Shown: positions 35,772 to 46,720 of the stretch, in pieces
How the letters are laid out: every line of letters starts with the position of its first letter
Numbering within the stretch: position 1 is the first letter of the stretch
Origin: Nepenthes gracilis
Taxonomy: Eukaryota; Streptophyta; Magnoliopsida; Caryophyllales; Nepenthaceae
Assembly (NCBI GenBank): GCA_033239525.1
Contig: BSYO01000009.1
Span: 20,543,299-20,607,298, forward strand
Reading direction: 5' to 3'
DNA: 64,000 nt
Program-made: the position numbers and the translations under genes
The notes under the pieces: model-generated
Told to the model about the DNA's origin: nothing
The model's input: only the letters and a program-made list of their open reading frames with translations
Databases searched by the model: none

Positions 35772-38700
35772 ATGGCGTCGACGACGGCAGCCGCCGCCCT
35801 TTTCGTCGCGGCTCCCGCTGAATCCGACCACCCCTCAGCCAGTCCATCCCCACCAACACCACATTTCTCTATCAAATTCGGCACATCCGAAGCTCTCTCC
35901 CAGATCCGCTCCCTCACCGACGTCGGCACAATGACGCGCCTCCTCCACGAATGCATAGCATACCAGCGATCTCTCGACGTCGAGCTCGAATCCATCCTCT
36001 CTCACCGATCCGACCTCGATAAGCATCTCTCCTCCCTCCAGAAATCCGCCCAAATTCTCTCCATTGTTAACTCGGACTCCGATGCCATGCTCTCCTCCGT
36101 CCGTGCCACCTCCCTCCTCGCCGAATCCGTCTCCGCCAAGGTCCGCGAGCTCGACCTTGCCCAGTCCCGCGTCTCATCCACCCTACTCCGCCTCGATGCC
36201 ATCGGAGAGAAGTCTCGCTGCTTCGACGCCGTACAGAAGGCCATCGAAACTGAAGACTACGAATCCGCCGCGACATCCATCCGAACATATCTGGAAATTG
36301 ATTCGAAGTTTCGTGAAAGTTCTGCATCGAAGGAGAGGGAGCAGCTCCTATCTTTCAAGAAGCAGCTGGAAGGGATTGTGAGGAAGAAGTTGACGGCGGC
36401 GATCGATCAACGGGAGCATCCGATGATTATCAGATTTATCCGGTTGTACCCTCTGCTGGGTCTTGAGGAGGAAGGATTGCAGGTATGTGAAACATTATTT
36501 ATTTCAGCAACCCTTAAGCGATAGAGGACCCTGTATTGGGAAACTTCTTGAACCCTAGTATTGTGTTCTCTTGAATTGGATTGGAGGAGAAGGAGAAAGA
36601 GAGAGAGAGAGTGCTTTGACCATCAAAGCAATATTTGGTTTCGACCGGACGGCTACACTGCATTGTAGATATACATCATAGTGGAGGAGTCAAAATGGTT
36701 ACCCCATGGAATTCGCCAAAATTTATCCAATTTCATCGACCATTAACATTATCAATTTCATGGAATTCAAATCCTACTATTTCAATTTCATGGAATTATA
36801 TCCATTCTAGTGAATTCTAAATTCAGTGTACCAAATGACACTTTACATATGTAGAAAATAGTCAAATAGCACCAACCGAGAGTGTAGTATATTGTATTGT
36901 GTTATTTATGAAGTGTGCGTATCGTTTCTCGTGCAGGTATATGTTAATTATCTGAAGAAAGTGATTTCTATGAGATCTAGGATGGAGTTTGAACAGTTGG
37001 TTGAATTGATGGAAACTAGTCATTCAAGTGAAGTTTTGAACAGTAGCAATAATCAGATTAATTTTGTTGGTTGTTTGACTGATTTGTTCAAGGACATTGT
37101 ATTAGCTATTGAAGAAAATGATGAGATTTTGAGGGGTTTGTGTAGTGAGGATGGGATCATTTATGCGATTTGCGAGCTCCAGGAAGAGTGTGATTCTAGG
37201 GGTTCTTTGATAGTGAAGAAATATATGGATTATAGGAAGTTAGGGAAATTGGCATCGGAAATAAATTCTTATAGTAAGAACTTGCTTTCTGTTGGAAATG
37301 TGGAGGGTCCTGAACCAAGGGAGATTGAGTTGTACTTGGAGGAAATTTTGTCGTTGATGCAGTTGGGGGAGGACTATACAAGATATATGGTATCGAAGAT
37401 TAAAGGGTTGACGTCAATTGATCCTGAGTTGGGACCTCGAGCCACCAAGGCATTTAGGGGTGGAAGTTTCAGTAGAGTTGTTCAAGATATTACAGGGTTT
37501 TATGTTATTTTGGAGGAATTTTTTATGGTAGAGAATGTGAGGAAGGCTATCAAGATTGATGAACATGTGCCGGATAGTTTGACAACGTCCATGGTAGACG
37601 ACGTGTTCTATGTTCTGCAAAGTTGTTGTCGTAGGGCGATATTGACTTCAAATATTAATTCTGTTCTGGCTGTGTTGAGCGGAGCGATCAATTTGTTGAG
37701 CAATGAGTATTTGGAAGCCTTGCAGCAGAAGATGAGAGAGCCAAATCTTGGAGCAAAGCTGTTTTTGGGCGGTGTCGGTGTTCAGAAGACAGGGACAGAG
37801 ATTGCAACAGCTTTGAACAACATGGATGTGAGTAGTGAATATGTCCTGAAACTGCGGCATGAGATTGAGGAGCAATGTGCAGAGGTGAGTGCCAAGCATT
37901 CCCTTAATTGTTTTTGCAGTATAATATTTTCTGTTCCTAACTTTTATGTATTTATGTCTAAACTGATGATCCTGTTCAAGTTTCATAGCTTCTATCCTTC
38001 CACCGCCAAAGCGGCCTGGTTCTCTGTCATATTTGCGAGGAACTTGGTGTCCTGGCAGTCAGCCCGTCAATATATTGTTGAAGGGCTGGGAGGAAAAGAA
38101 TTTGTGGATAATGAGATTTAAGTTTCTAAATTTAGTTAGAATGATTCTTGATTCTCATTATATTATATCAAGATATTAGAAAAATATCTGGGTTAGTTTT
38201 AGGTAGAACATCATTTGGGTTAATTTTTTTATCTAGTTTATGTAGACTATGAACTCATGTCTTGTACTTAGTTGTGATTATAATTATTATTCAATACAAT
38301 TAGCTTTATTTTTAAACAAAAACTACAACTCTAATCGGTATGGTTTTGATTCTGGGACACGAGCTGCAAAATCTATGTTTGGAAAGCCATATGCAGGCTG
38401 CGCATAAATAAGAAAAACAATTGTATGGTTTTTACTAATTCGGACTTGCCTTTTCAAGTTAGGTGTACATTATGGCTTAGAATCAACAACTGAGAACCAG
38501 TACAAGTAACCTTCCTCTCTGATCACATCACCTCTTTAGCACCATGACAGTGACAAACCATTTCAATATTGTGAGAAGGTTTCAAAGAAAAGCCTCTGTA
38601 CACTTAAGTATGAAATTCAAATTTTGTAAAAAGATATGGATCACTGAAGCTTTTGCACAACTTCTTTATGAGAAAAGCCTTTTCAAGAAATATTGTGCAG

Positions 38701-40100
38701 TAGCAAATTAAGAACACCCAGTATTAGATTGTAGTTTTTTTCTTCTTAAAGAAAATTCTGTCATAAAGCTATTTCAATAACTCAATGAGAGAATTGCTAA
38801 TCCTCATCTTTGCTTTAAAGCACTTGAAAAGCTACTCTCCAGTCTTTCGAGAGGCCAAAAACTGTCCAACCGAAATCCTATTTTGTCTTTATTTTGTGAG
38901 TGATAAAAACTCTTTAGGGGGTGTTTGTTTGTCTTTTCAAAAAAAAATATTTTTGGAGAAAAAGCTATAATTTATAGCTTCCGCCAAAAGTTATTTTGGA
39001 TTGTTTTGAAAATAATTCTGAATCAAACATACTAAAGAAACACATAATAACTTACAGAAAATCTCTATGAGCTTTATAACTATTATTTATGGAAGATCTA
39101 ATTTATAGCTTTTTTCAAAAGTCATTGCAACAACAATGCCACATCAGCTCAGCGTTTGGCAGTTGGGATTCTAGGTTCATCGGTTGCTGTGTGGATAATG
39201 CAAGTTCCGGCTTATACTAATCGATTAGATTAAACATAGATCATACATTTCCAGTTCTCAAACAATATTAGCATAGGGGAAAACCATTGATGGTTAATTG
39301 GATATCTCTATTCTCAAATCCATTGCTTATTAATTAGTTCCAGATTTGTTAAAGAAGTCATATCTTTCATGGGTTACTTCCCTTTTCCCCTGATTTCTTG
39401 ATTGCAAAATGTTCGGAAAATTCGTAATGACTTTCATGACAAACCAACAATCATCAATTGTTTTGATTAGGTATTTCCGGCACCTGCTGAAAGAGAGAAA
39501 GTGAAATCCTGTTTATCTGAATTGGGTGAGATGAGCAACAGCTTCAAGCAGGCTCTGAACACTGGCATGGAGCAACTTGTAGCAACCGTAACTCCTCGAA
39601 TCCGACCCATTTTGGATAGCGTGGCAACCATCAGCTACGAGCTGTCTGAGGCTGAGTACGCAGACAATGAGGTCAACGACCCATGGGTCCCGAGGCTTCT
39701 TCATGCCGTCGAAACAAACGCAGCATGGCTTCAGCCAGCAATGACCACCAACAACTATGATTCTTTCCTCCACATGATTATTGACTTCATCACCAAGCGG
39801 CTTGAAGTGATCATGATGCAGAAAAGATTCAGTCAACTCGGAGGGCTGCAACTCGACCGAGACGCCAGGGCATTGGTGAGCCATTTCTCAAGCATGACAC
39901 AGAGAACTGTGAGAGATAAGTTTTCCCGTCTCACCCAAATGGCTACAATTCTGAACTTGGAAAAGGTTTCCGAGATACTGGATTTCTGGGGCGAGAACTC
40001 GGGACCCATGACCTGGAGACTAACCCCAGCCGAGGTTAGGAGGGTGTTGGGTCTGAGGGTTGATTTTAAACCTGAATCAATCGCTGCACTTAAACTGTGA
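35772..40100 (+). CDS. COG4: Conserved oligomeric Golgi complex subunit 4
   Basis: Coding exons 35772-36482, 36937-37884 and 39471-40100 join in phase 0 to 762 codons, close to the length of plant COG4. Splice sites are canonical (GCAG/GTATGT, GTGCAG/GTATAT, GAG/GTGAGT, GATTAG/GTATTT). Recognisable family segments include SLTDVGTMTRLLHECIAYQR near the N-terminus, KREQL-type coiled coil with CFDAVQKAIETEDYESAA, EEEGLQVYVNYLKKVI across intron 1, and the C-terminal QKRFSQLGGLQLDRDARALV and WRLTPAEVRRVLGLRVDFKP. COG4 is a core subunit of the eight-subunit COG tether that works with Rabs and SNAREs in retrograde transport within the Golgi. The ATG at 35772 (MASTTAAAA) is preferred over the upstream in-frame ATG at 35754. 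Intron 2 (1.6 kb) includes a T-rich, possibly MITE-derived part near 38925-39130. Confidence 0.95.
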
Positions 40101-40796
40101 TGATCTTGATTTTCCTTCCTATTATCACCCTCGTCTCCCATAATTTCAGATTTTCAATCATATATGATTTATAGCTTGAATGCCAGAATTTCGTATCTGT
40201 TATCTTTGGCACAGGTGCCGCTCAGCAGAGTAGATTTTGTAAGAGTGCATCTACATGAATCAAGGAGCTGAGGCTATTTTTATACAGAACTGCCGTTTGA
40301 TCAAATCGGACGGTCCGTATTTTTAAGGGCACTTCGCCCTACCGATGAAAAAACGGTTGGATATAACCCGATGCCATTTCAAATGAATTAAGTGGGTTTA
40401 TTTGCTTTGATTGATTTTTTAGTTTGGATAAAATCTAAACGTTATTTTTCAATTTACGTAAAATCTAAAATTTATAATCAGATTTGGGTAACGTGTGGGT
40501 GTATAGTTTTCCAATTTAAATCCCACCAAAATATCATTATATATATATAAACATTATCCTATATATAAATTTAATATTTATGTTTTATTTTGTTACCAAG
40601 CAATGTATATTCTAATTTGAGAAAGAAGCATGTTGAATGAGTTACTTGATTCTTAGAGTCATAAAAATTCTAATTATTGTATAGATTTTTAAGTTTTAGA
40701 TATTTATATTTTAGTTTAATGATTAAAAAATATTGTTTTAATTTTTATGAGCTAAATTATATTTAATAGCCACTAATTTCTAATATTTATTGATAG
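40101..40796. other. COG4 3' flank and AT-rich intergenic DNA
   Basis: The first few hundred bases should contain the COG4 3' UTR. The rest is AT-rich up to the target repeat of the solo LTR. No gene is supported. Confidence 0.5.
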
Positions 40797-40801
40797 ATTA
40801 T

Positions 40802-41801
40802 TGTTGCATCCCAGGTCCGCGGTTATCGTACGAATTAGAGAGCCTTCGGATTCTTTAGCGCGCGGCAGCGTCAGGAGAAGGGTCCGGTCTCCGTCTCTAT
40901 GAACCTGGACCTGCACAACACAAACAATAAATAGGAGGTCAAGGGTCCGGCAGGATTTCTCTGACCGAGGCCGCTCCGACACTCAAGTCAGCAAATTTCT
41001 GCAATGAACGGAAATGCGCACGCGGCGAGCGGTGCGCGATTGGGTGCTGTAAAAGCGTAAGAGATGCTCGTGTATGATTGGGAGAATGCAATGAGCAGGT
41101 GGTGGGAGGCCTGGCTCCCTTGGTGCACCGCTGCGGGTGGCTAACCCTCCCGTAATCTGAGGAGATGTTGGGAGGAGGAAACGAGCTAGCTATTGCTGGC
41201 GGAAGTGAGGTGATCCTCAGTTCCGGCCCGTTGCTTTGTTGTGATCGAGTAGAGAAGAAGGGAGCAGTTGAGTGTGATTCGTCCTTGGAATCAGGTTTCA
41301 GAAAAAAGCCTTAGATAAAGATCTTCGAAATCGATCTCTTTCTCTGTGGGGTGTGAGGACCCTTATAAGCCTCTCCCCGTTAGACTCTGGACGCCAAAAT
41401 GCCCGTTGCGTGGGCTACCGCGCCGCTGGTCACTGTTGTGGACCGCCGGTCACGCCGGTTGTCCTTTTGCCGTGGCTGGCACGCTTCTGAGTGTTGCCAG
41501 CCACGCTTGATTTCCCCCTGAGCGGGGATTGGTTAGCTGTCTGCAGACGACAGCGGGAGCCATTGGCGCTGTACCAGCCACTCCTCTATTGGCTAGCCTT
41601 TCCGCCCCTTCGCCGGTTTCCCGGCAATCGCATTAAATGCGTTGCAAGTTTCCGTTGTCTTCTGCCAGCACGGGCTCTGCACGCGTTTCTTGACCGCTGG
41701 GCTGGGCTGACCATTTCATGTGGGCTTTTGGACCTCTCACGGGCCGCGGATTTCTTTATGGGCTCGGCAATTCTTCTTGGGCCAGGACATGGGACCCAAT
41801 G
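40802..41801 (-). mobile_element. Solo LTR (1000 bp) of the same group as the element at 52089-57853
   Basis: Starts TGTTGCATCCCAGGTCCGCG, near-identical to the LTR starts at 52089 and 56538, and shares the GC-rich hairpin block (here about 40914-40988). Identical ATTAT repeats flank it (40797-40801 and 41802-41806). The right terminus reads CCCAATG where the relatives end CCCAACA, so the terminal CA has mutated to TG after insertion. TTATAAG near 41373 is a possible minus-strand TATA box. No internal region remains. Confidence 0.88.
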
Positions 41802-41806
41802 ATTAT

Positions 41807-44390
41807 ATTGTTAGATTAATTAATAGAAAAATATATTAATATTGTCAATTTTCAAATTTTTTATTAAGAGTAAAACTTGTTTCCCACTGGGTTTTCATCT
41901 GGATATATCCCAAAATATCATATTTTTACATTACCCCTGAAGCATTTGGTGTCAACTATTAAGGTATCTTTCAGTCTTATTTTTAGTTCTATTATGATCT
42001 TTTTTGATAATATTTAAAAAATTTATTCGATAAGAATCTTTTAATAACTTGTATCCAATTGTGATTGAAAGCCTTTAACCAGTCTATAACGTATCACAAA
42101 CAAAAATAAGATATGAAATGTATCCCGAGAGATTTCTCTTAAAAAATCTGATTTGATATTTAAATTAATAAATTATTTTAAATAATAGATAAAATAAATA
42201 AAAAGTATTTATGTAGCACTAAGCTTGATACATCGAGTAGAGAGATTGAAATCTATCCAAGTCAGGTAATTCTTTAAGAGATAGGAATATCTTATTATTC
42301 ATACTCTCTATTCTTTGGGACCTATCCAGATTTATATTTGTTAAAGGTATATCCGAATTTTAAATTTGTAGTTGACTTATTCAGGCTTTAAATATAAATT
42401 TTTATTTATGTCTCAAATCTAAACCGATTTAGCTTGAATGACTTATTGTGACTGATATCGACAAAGTGACCACAGTATAATTATCGTAACAATAATCACA
42501 TGTAACACCATTTAGTTGGAAAATTTTGGTAGTGGACCTTGAGTGGGCTTTGGCGACGCAATCTGACAAGTTCAAGTGCCAAGCAGGAGGATGGACACCA
42601 ATGCAAATGCTGACACGACTAACGTAGAGAACTAGATAATAATCACAATTAATGATGTGACAACTATCTTGGCACAAGTTAGCCAAGGTTTATGAGGGTA
42701 GATGGTGGCACAGGCATGGTCCACGGAGGGAGTTGGGCGGTAGTCGTGGCTAGCAAGACAACAACAAGTCTAGGAATAGCCCGGCCATGGTCTAAGCGGG
42801 TGGTTGGGTGCCATCCGATAGCAACAGGAGGCATGAGTTTAACAACAACAGTGGACTTGAGCTCAATGGCACAGTGGCGCCTATTGCCAATGGGTACCAT
42901 CTGGCGATGGCAATGAACTCGGCCCAAGGTAGCAACAACTTACACTAGCCGCCTAGCCTCTATTATCCCTCTCCTTTGTTTTGGCTCCTCTCATCTTCTC
43001 TTAGCCTTCCTCATTTTCTCCAACTCACATCCCTTCTTTAAATAAAGAATGCCTCCTAACGATAAAGTAGTCCTCTGCTATAATGTGAGAGATATAACTG
43101 AAGTCTTCTGATTAGTTTGACTATACAGAACTTTTTAATTTATTGGGTAACAAAGATTCGACACCAAATGATACCGTACATGCGGGGCATCTATTGCCCA
43201 CATGGCTTAGTGTCAAATACCTAAGTGAACACCTTCTATTAATTCTTTTATCGTTTATTTATCTATCTGGATTTTTTTTATCTAAATTATTTATTTTTTT
43301 TTCATTTGAATATTCTACTTTTTTTTTCCAATTAGGTCATTTATCATGGGTTCACTTTCCTAGGACCCAACACTTTAAAATATTAATTTTTTTATTTTTT
43401 AATAATTAAAATTATTTTAAAAATAATAGGAACTAAATTTAAGATAAAATTTTAATCAATTATTAATGTTATCCTTTTATATTATTAAGATAAATTATAA
43501 ATATTATAAAACACCTTAATCATTCGCTGGCGGAACGCATCTCACGACAGGAGTAGTTGCAAGACAAAGGCAGGTGAACGAAATATAGACATCGTAACCG
43601 TAAATGTACCAATCGCAGTATCTTATTACAATTGAATGATCACATTTGTAGTAAAACCCCACATATCGACCCACGATTGTGAACCCCTTTCCCTCTGCCC
43701 ATGAACCCTATTAATTTATTAATATTTTAAATAATAATTAATTTGATCTTATTAAAATTTAATTTTAATTAAGTCGGAGTCAAATATAAAGAATATATAC
43801 GTATATAAAAGAAAGGTTGAATCAGGTGAGATACTGTTTTTTAAATTAAAAAATACAGTGCCCGTGTAAAATTGAAGTCGGGCATTTTTAGAATAGACGA
43901 TTAATATTATAATTTTTAATTATTTTTATTAAAAATTATCCAAAACATAATATATCTTTAATGATTTTGTTAAGACTTTTTAAAAGAATTGTATTTATTT
44001 AAAATATTAAAATTTTTGTTCATAAAAACACTTTATATTTACTAGGAAAATTAATCAAACTTACTTTATTAAATAATATCTATCTATGATACTCTCATAT
44101 ATCTTGATTAAAGTTAGGAAATGATGGAGTTCTGATGAGATCAAAATTCACCACCCTCTTAGTTCCGTCTCTCCCGATGAGGATCATGGCGTGGAAACCT
44201 TGATCTTGAAGCTTTCCATTGTAACAATGTCCCCACATTCAAGCAAAAAAAGCAGTCATGTCTGTCCACACACACCCTGTAAATCTTTCCTTGTTTACTA
44301 AGCAAACTTCCATCCATCAACAACCATCGAAGATCTCACTGTTTCCTCCCTTTTCGATTGCTCAATTCCACCTAACTTCGCTTCTACTCA
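41807..44390. other. Intergenic DNA with one less AT-rich block
   Basis: AT-rich except for about 42430-43060, where short frames on both strands lack family signatures and a CT-rich block (near 42960-43020) resembles retroelement leader sequence. I could not identify termini or a target repeat, so it is left unclassified. Confidence 0.4.
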
Positions 44391-44398
44391 ATATAAAC
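44391..44398 (+). promoter_or_regulatory. TATA box of the fasciclin-like gene
   Basis: ATATAAAC lies about 100 bp before the ATG, in a CT-rich context. A start site about 30 bp downstream, near 44425, would give a leader of roughly 70 nt. Confidence 0.6.
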
Positions 44399-44496
44399 CC
44401 CCTCACTGCAAAACCCCATCGTCACAGAACTCTTCTTCCTCACAAATTTCAACTCGAGAAGTAAAAACCCTAGAATTTCTCGAGACCCGGGGAAAA

Positions 44497-45261
44497 ATGG
44501 AGCCGCAGCAAATTTTGCTTCCGTTCCTGCTTTTGTTGTCGTTCTTCATCCATTTTTCCACCGTCTCTTCTCAGGCACCGGCGCCAGCACCCCCCGGGCC
44601 AACCAACATAACCGCTATCCTCGCAAAAGCCGGCCAGTTCAACACATTGATTCGGCTTCTACAGAGCACGCAATTAGCCAATCAAATCAACACGCAGTTG
44701 AACAATTCAAACCAAGGCCTCACCGTCTTTGCGCCGACGGATAATGCATTTTCTAACCTAAAAGCCGGGACATTAAATTCTTTGACCGATCAGGAGAAAG
44801 TCGAGCTCATGCAATTCCACGTCGTTCCGACTTTCCTTTCCATAAATCAGTTTCAGACAGTCAGCAATCCTTTGCGCACGCAGGCTGGGAGCAGCGATAG
44901 CGGCGGTTTTCCACTGAACGTGACGACCTCGGGAAATCAAGTGAACATAACAACCGGGATCGTCAATGCGACAGTTTCGAACTCGATATACAGCGACAAT
45001 CAGCTGGCCGTGTATCAGGTTGATCAAGTTCTGCTTCCATTACAATTATTTGGTACGCCTGCTCCTGCTGCGGCGCCTACGCCTGCGCCATCAAAGCCAA
45101 AGAAGAGTGGTAAGCCGACCGATGATTCCGTAGTTGATGCTGATGCTAAAAATCCTGATTCTTCCGATGCGATTGGGAGCTCGATGATTCAGGTAGCTTT
45201 GATGAGCAAGGTGTCTTTTGCAGTTTCTGCTGTTGCGTTCTATGTTGTGACGATGAGATAA
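44497..45261 (+). CDS. Fasciclin-like arabinogalactan protein, single FAS1 domain, GPI type
   Basis: One exon, 254 codons. Residues 1-25 form a signal peptide (LLPFLLLLSFF...VSSQ). An Ala-Pro glycomodule (APAPAPPGP) follows, then one FAS1 domain at about 37-185 with H1 TVFAPTDNAF (76-85), the FH variant of the YH motif in QFHVVP, and H2 YQVDQVLLP (173-181). Several NxT/S sequons are present. A second AGP region (TPAPAAAPTPAPSKP) precedes an acidic linker and a hydrophobic C-terminus after about Ser227, consistent with GPI anchoring. This is the group A layout of Arabidopsis FLA11/FLA12-like proteins, which act at the plasma membrane and cell wall and influence secondary wall formation. Exact orthology cannot be assigned by eye. 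Confidence 0.94.
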   Translation: MEPQQILLPFLLLLSFFIHFSTVSSQAPAPAPPGPTNITAILAKAGQFNTLIRLLQSTQLANQINTQLNNSNQGLTVFAPTDNAFSNLKAGTLNSLTDQEKVELMQFHVVPTFLSINQFQTVSNPLRTQAGSSDSGGFPLNVTTSGNQVNITTGIVNATVSNSIYSDNQLAVYQVDQVLLPLQLFGTPAPAAAPTPAPSKPKKSGKPTDDSVVDADAKNPDSSDAIGSSMIQVALMSKVSFAVSAVAFYVVTMR

Positions 45262-45375
45262 AATTTTTGGCGTGCTTTGATGTTGCGAATGAGATGAAAG
45301 TTTTTTTGCTGATGATGTTGAGTTTGTATGTATTAATTGCTGCGTTTCTGTGATTGAATGAAGATTTTCATTTTC

Positions 45376-45381
45376 TTCTCT

Positions 45382-45413
<32 letters not shown>
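45376..45413 (+). repeat. (CT)n microsatellite in the FLA 3' region
   Basis: A nearly pure CT run about 115 bp after the stop codon, probably within or just beyond the 3' UTR. Confidence 0.9.
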
Positions 45414-45416
<3 letters not shown>

Positions 45417-46159
45417 ATTATAATTATGAAATTAGAATCAAAATATAAGTCTAATTTTAAGTTTATTAATATTAAAAATAAAATTAATTTAAATTATGAT
45501 ATTTAAATTACATAAAGACTTTGTTCCTCAGAAAATAAAAATATAAGGCCTGGTTAGATTTTTTATTTGTGTATAAAATAAAATAAAAAAATAATTCAAT
45601 ATAAATTTTAAATTTTCAAAATATTAAATTTTATAGAAATAAAAATTCAAACAAATATGTTTTATATAAGTAATATGTTATTGTATATTTTTAGAAAATA
45701 TATTTATATAAATAATCATTTTTAATTTTTTTAAATATTTCTTTAAATAATAATATATGTTTTGAAAATATAAAAATAATATATAATATATTTTTATCCA
45801 AGTAACAGGTTCATCCTACATTTTAGTTTTTTAATATATTAATTATTAAATAAAATTTTCTTTTAATTATTATTTTTAAAATAGTTTTAACAATACTCTT
45901 TATTTATATATTCAGCTTTTATCTATTTACATAATATATTCACGCAAATTTTGACAAATAAATTTAAATAAAATAAAATCACGACCAGTCCCACTCTAAC
46001 CCGCCACACCACATTTTATTAATTTGATCTCCTTTTTTTTTTAATTTTATCACATCAACCAAAAAAAATTAAATTTTAAAATTATTATTCTTAAGTCTTA
46101 ATTTGAGTACTTTCAATTTTAAAAACTTAAATTTTCAATTTAAAATTTCAAATTTATAT
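45414..46159. other. AT-rich intergenic DNA
   Basis: Very AT-rich with no reading frame of note and no repeat boundary that I can define. Confidence 0.6.
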
Positions 46160-46720
46160 TGTTGGGTATTATTATCAATAGCCCAAAATAAATATTTTAC
46201 CTATAGATTCAACCCATAGAATATGGATACTCAGTCAGCCCATGCAATCCAAATCAATGAGCATGCTCGACAATTTTATTCGAGCAATTCCCTCTTTGAA
46301 TAAAGACAAAACCAACGTTAACGGTCCAAACGATTTCCTTCTCTTATCTTGAATCAACGGCCCCGGGTACTAATTGAAACCACGAATTGAATAAAATCTT
46401 ATCCACCTGACAGTTTTCTAGGCGAATGATAAGAAAAGTCAACTACTTCCTAATTTCTATAAAAACCCTTCCTTTTTAACAGGAAAGGAGTCGACGCTCA
46501 AATAAATTAAAAGCAATTCAAAGACGCTCAGCACACACACTCTTTCTCACTAAAACATTTTTAGGAAAGTACAAACCTCAAATAATAAATATTTTTATAA
46601 ATATTTAAACTTACATCCTCTCATTTTTCTCTCTTCAAAGAAAGATACTGACTTGAATATTAGATGATATATTTCAGAGTGGGTCCCGTCAATCCTTTGA
46701 CTATATTTTGTGTTGTAGAG
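46160..46720 (+). repeat. Probable decayed gypsy LTR remnant
   Basis: A TGTTGGG start at 46160, a TATAAAAA box at 46458-46465 with a leader rich in CACTC/TTCTC, and at 46648-46720 a block (TGACTTGAAT ... GGGTCCCGTCAA ... TTTTGTGTTGTAGAGG) that aligns by eye with the conserved LTR hairpin block elsewhere in the window. The right end and target repeat are not recognisable. It is far more AT-rich than its relatives, as expected after long decay by C-to-T change. Confidence 0.45.

Noticed and set aside
38925..39130. MITE in COG4 intron 2
   Set aside because: The GGGGGTGTTTGTTTG start is MITE-like, but no matching right terminus or duplication was found.
40250..40400. MITE with GGACGGTCC-like text after COG4
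   Set aside because: Short inverted words are present, but I could not define termini or a target duplication.
42429..42927. Possible gene on either strand (frames of about 80 codons)
   Set aside because: Opposing frames overlap, with no family signature, start context or splice sites. Probably a decayed repeat.
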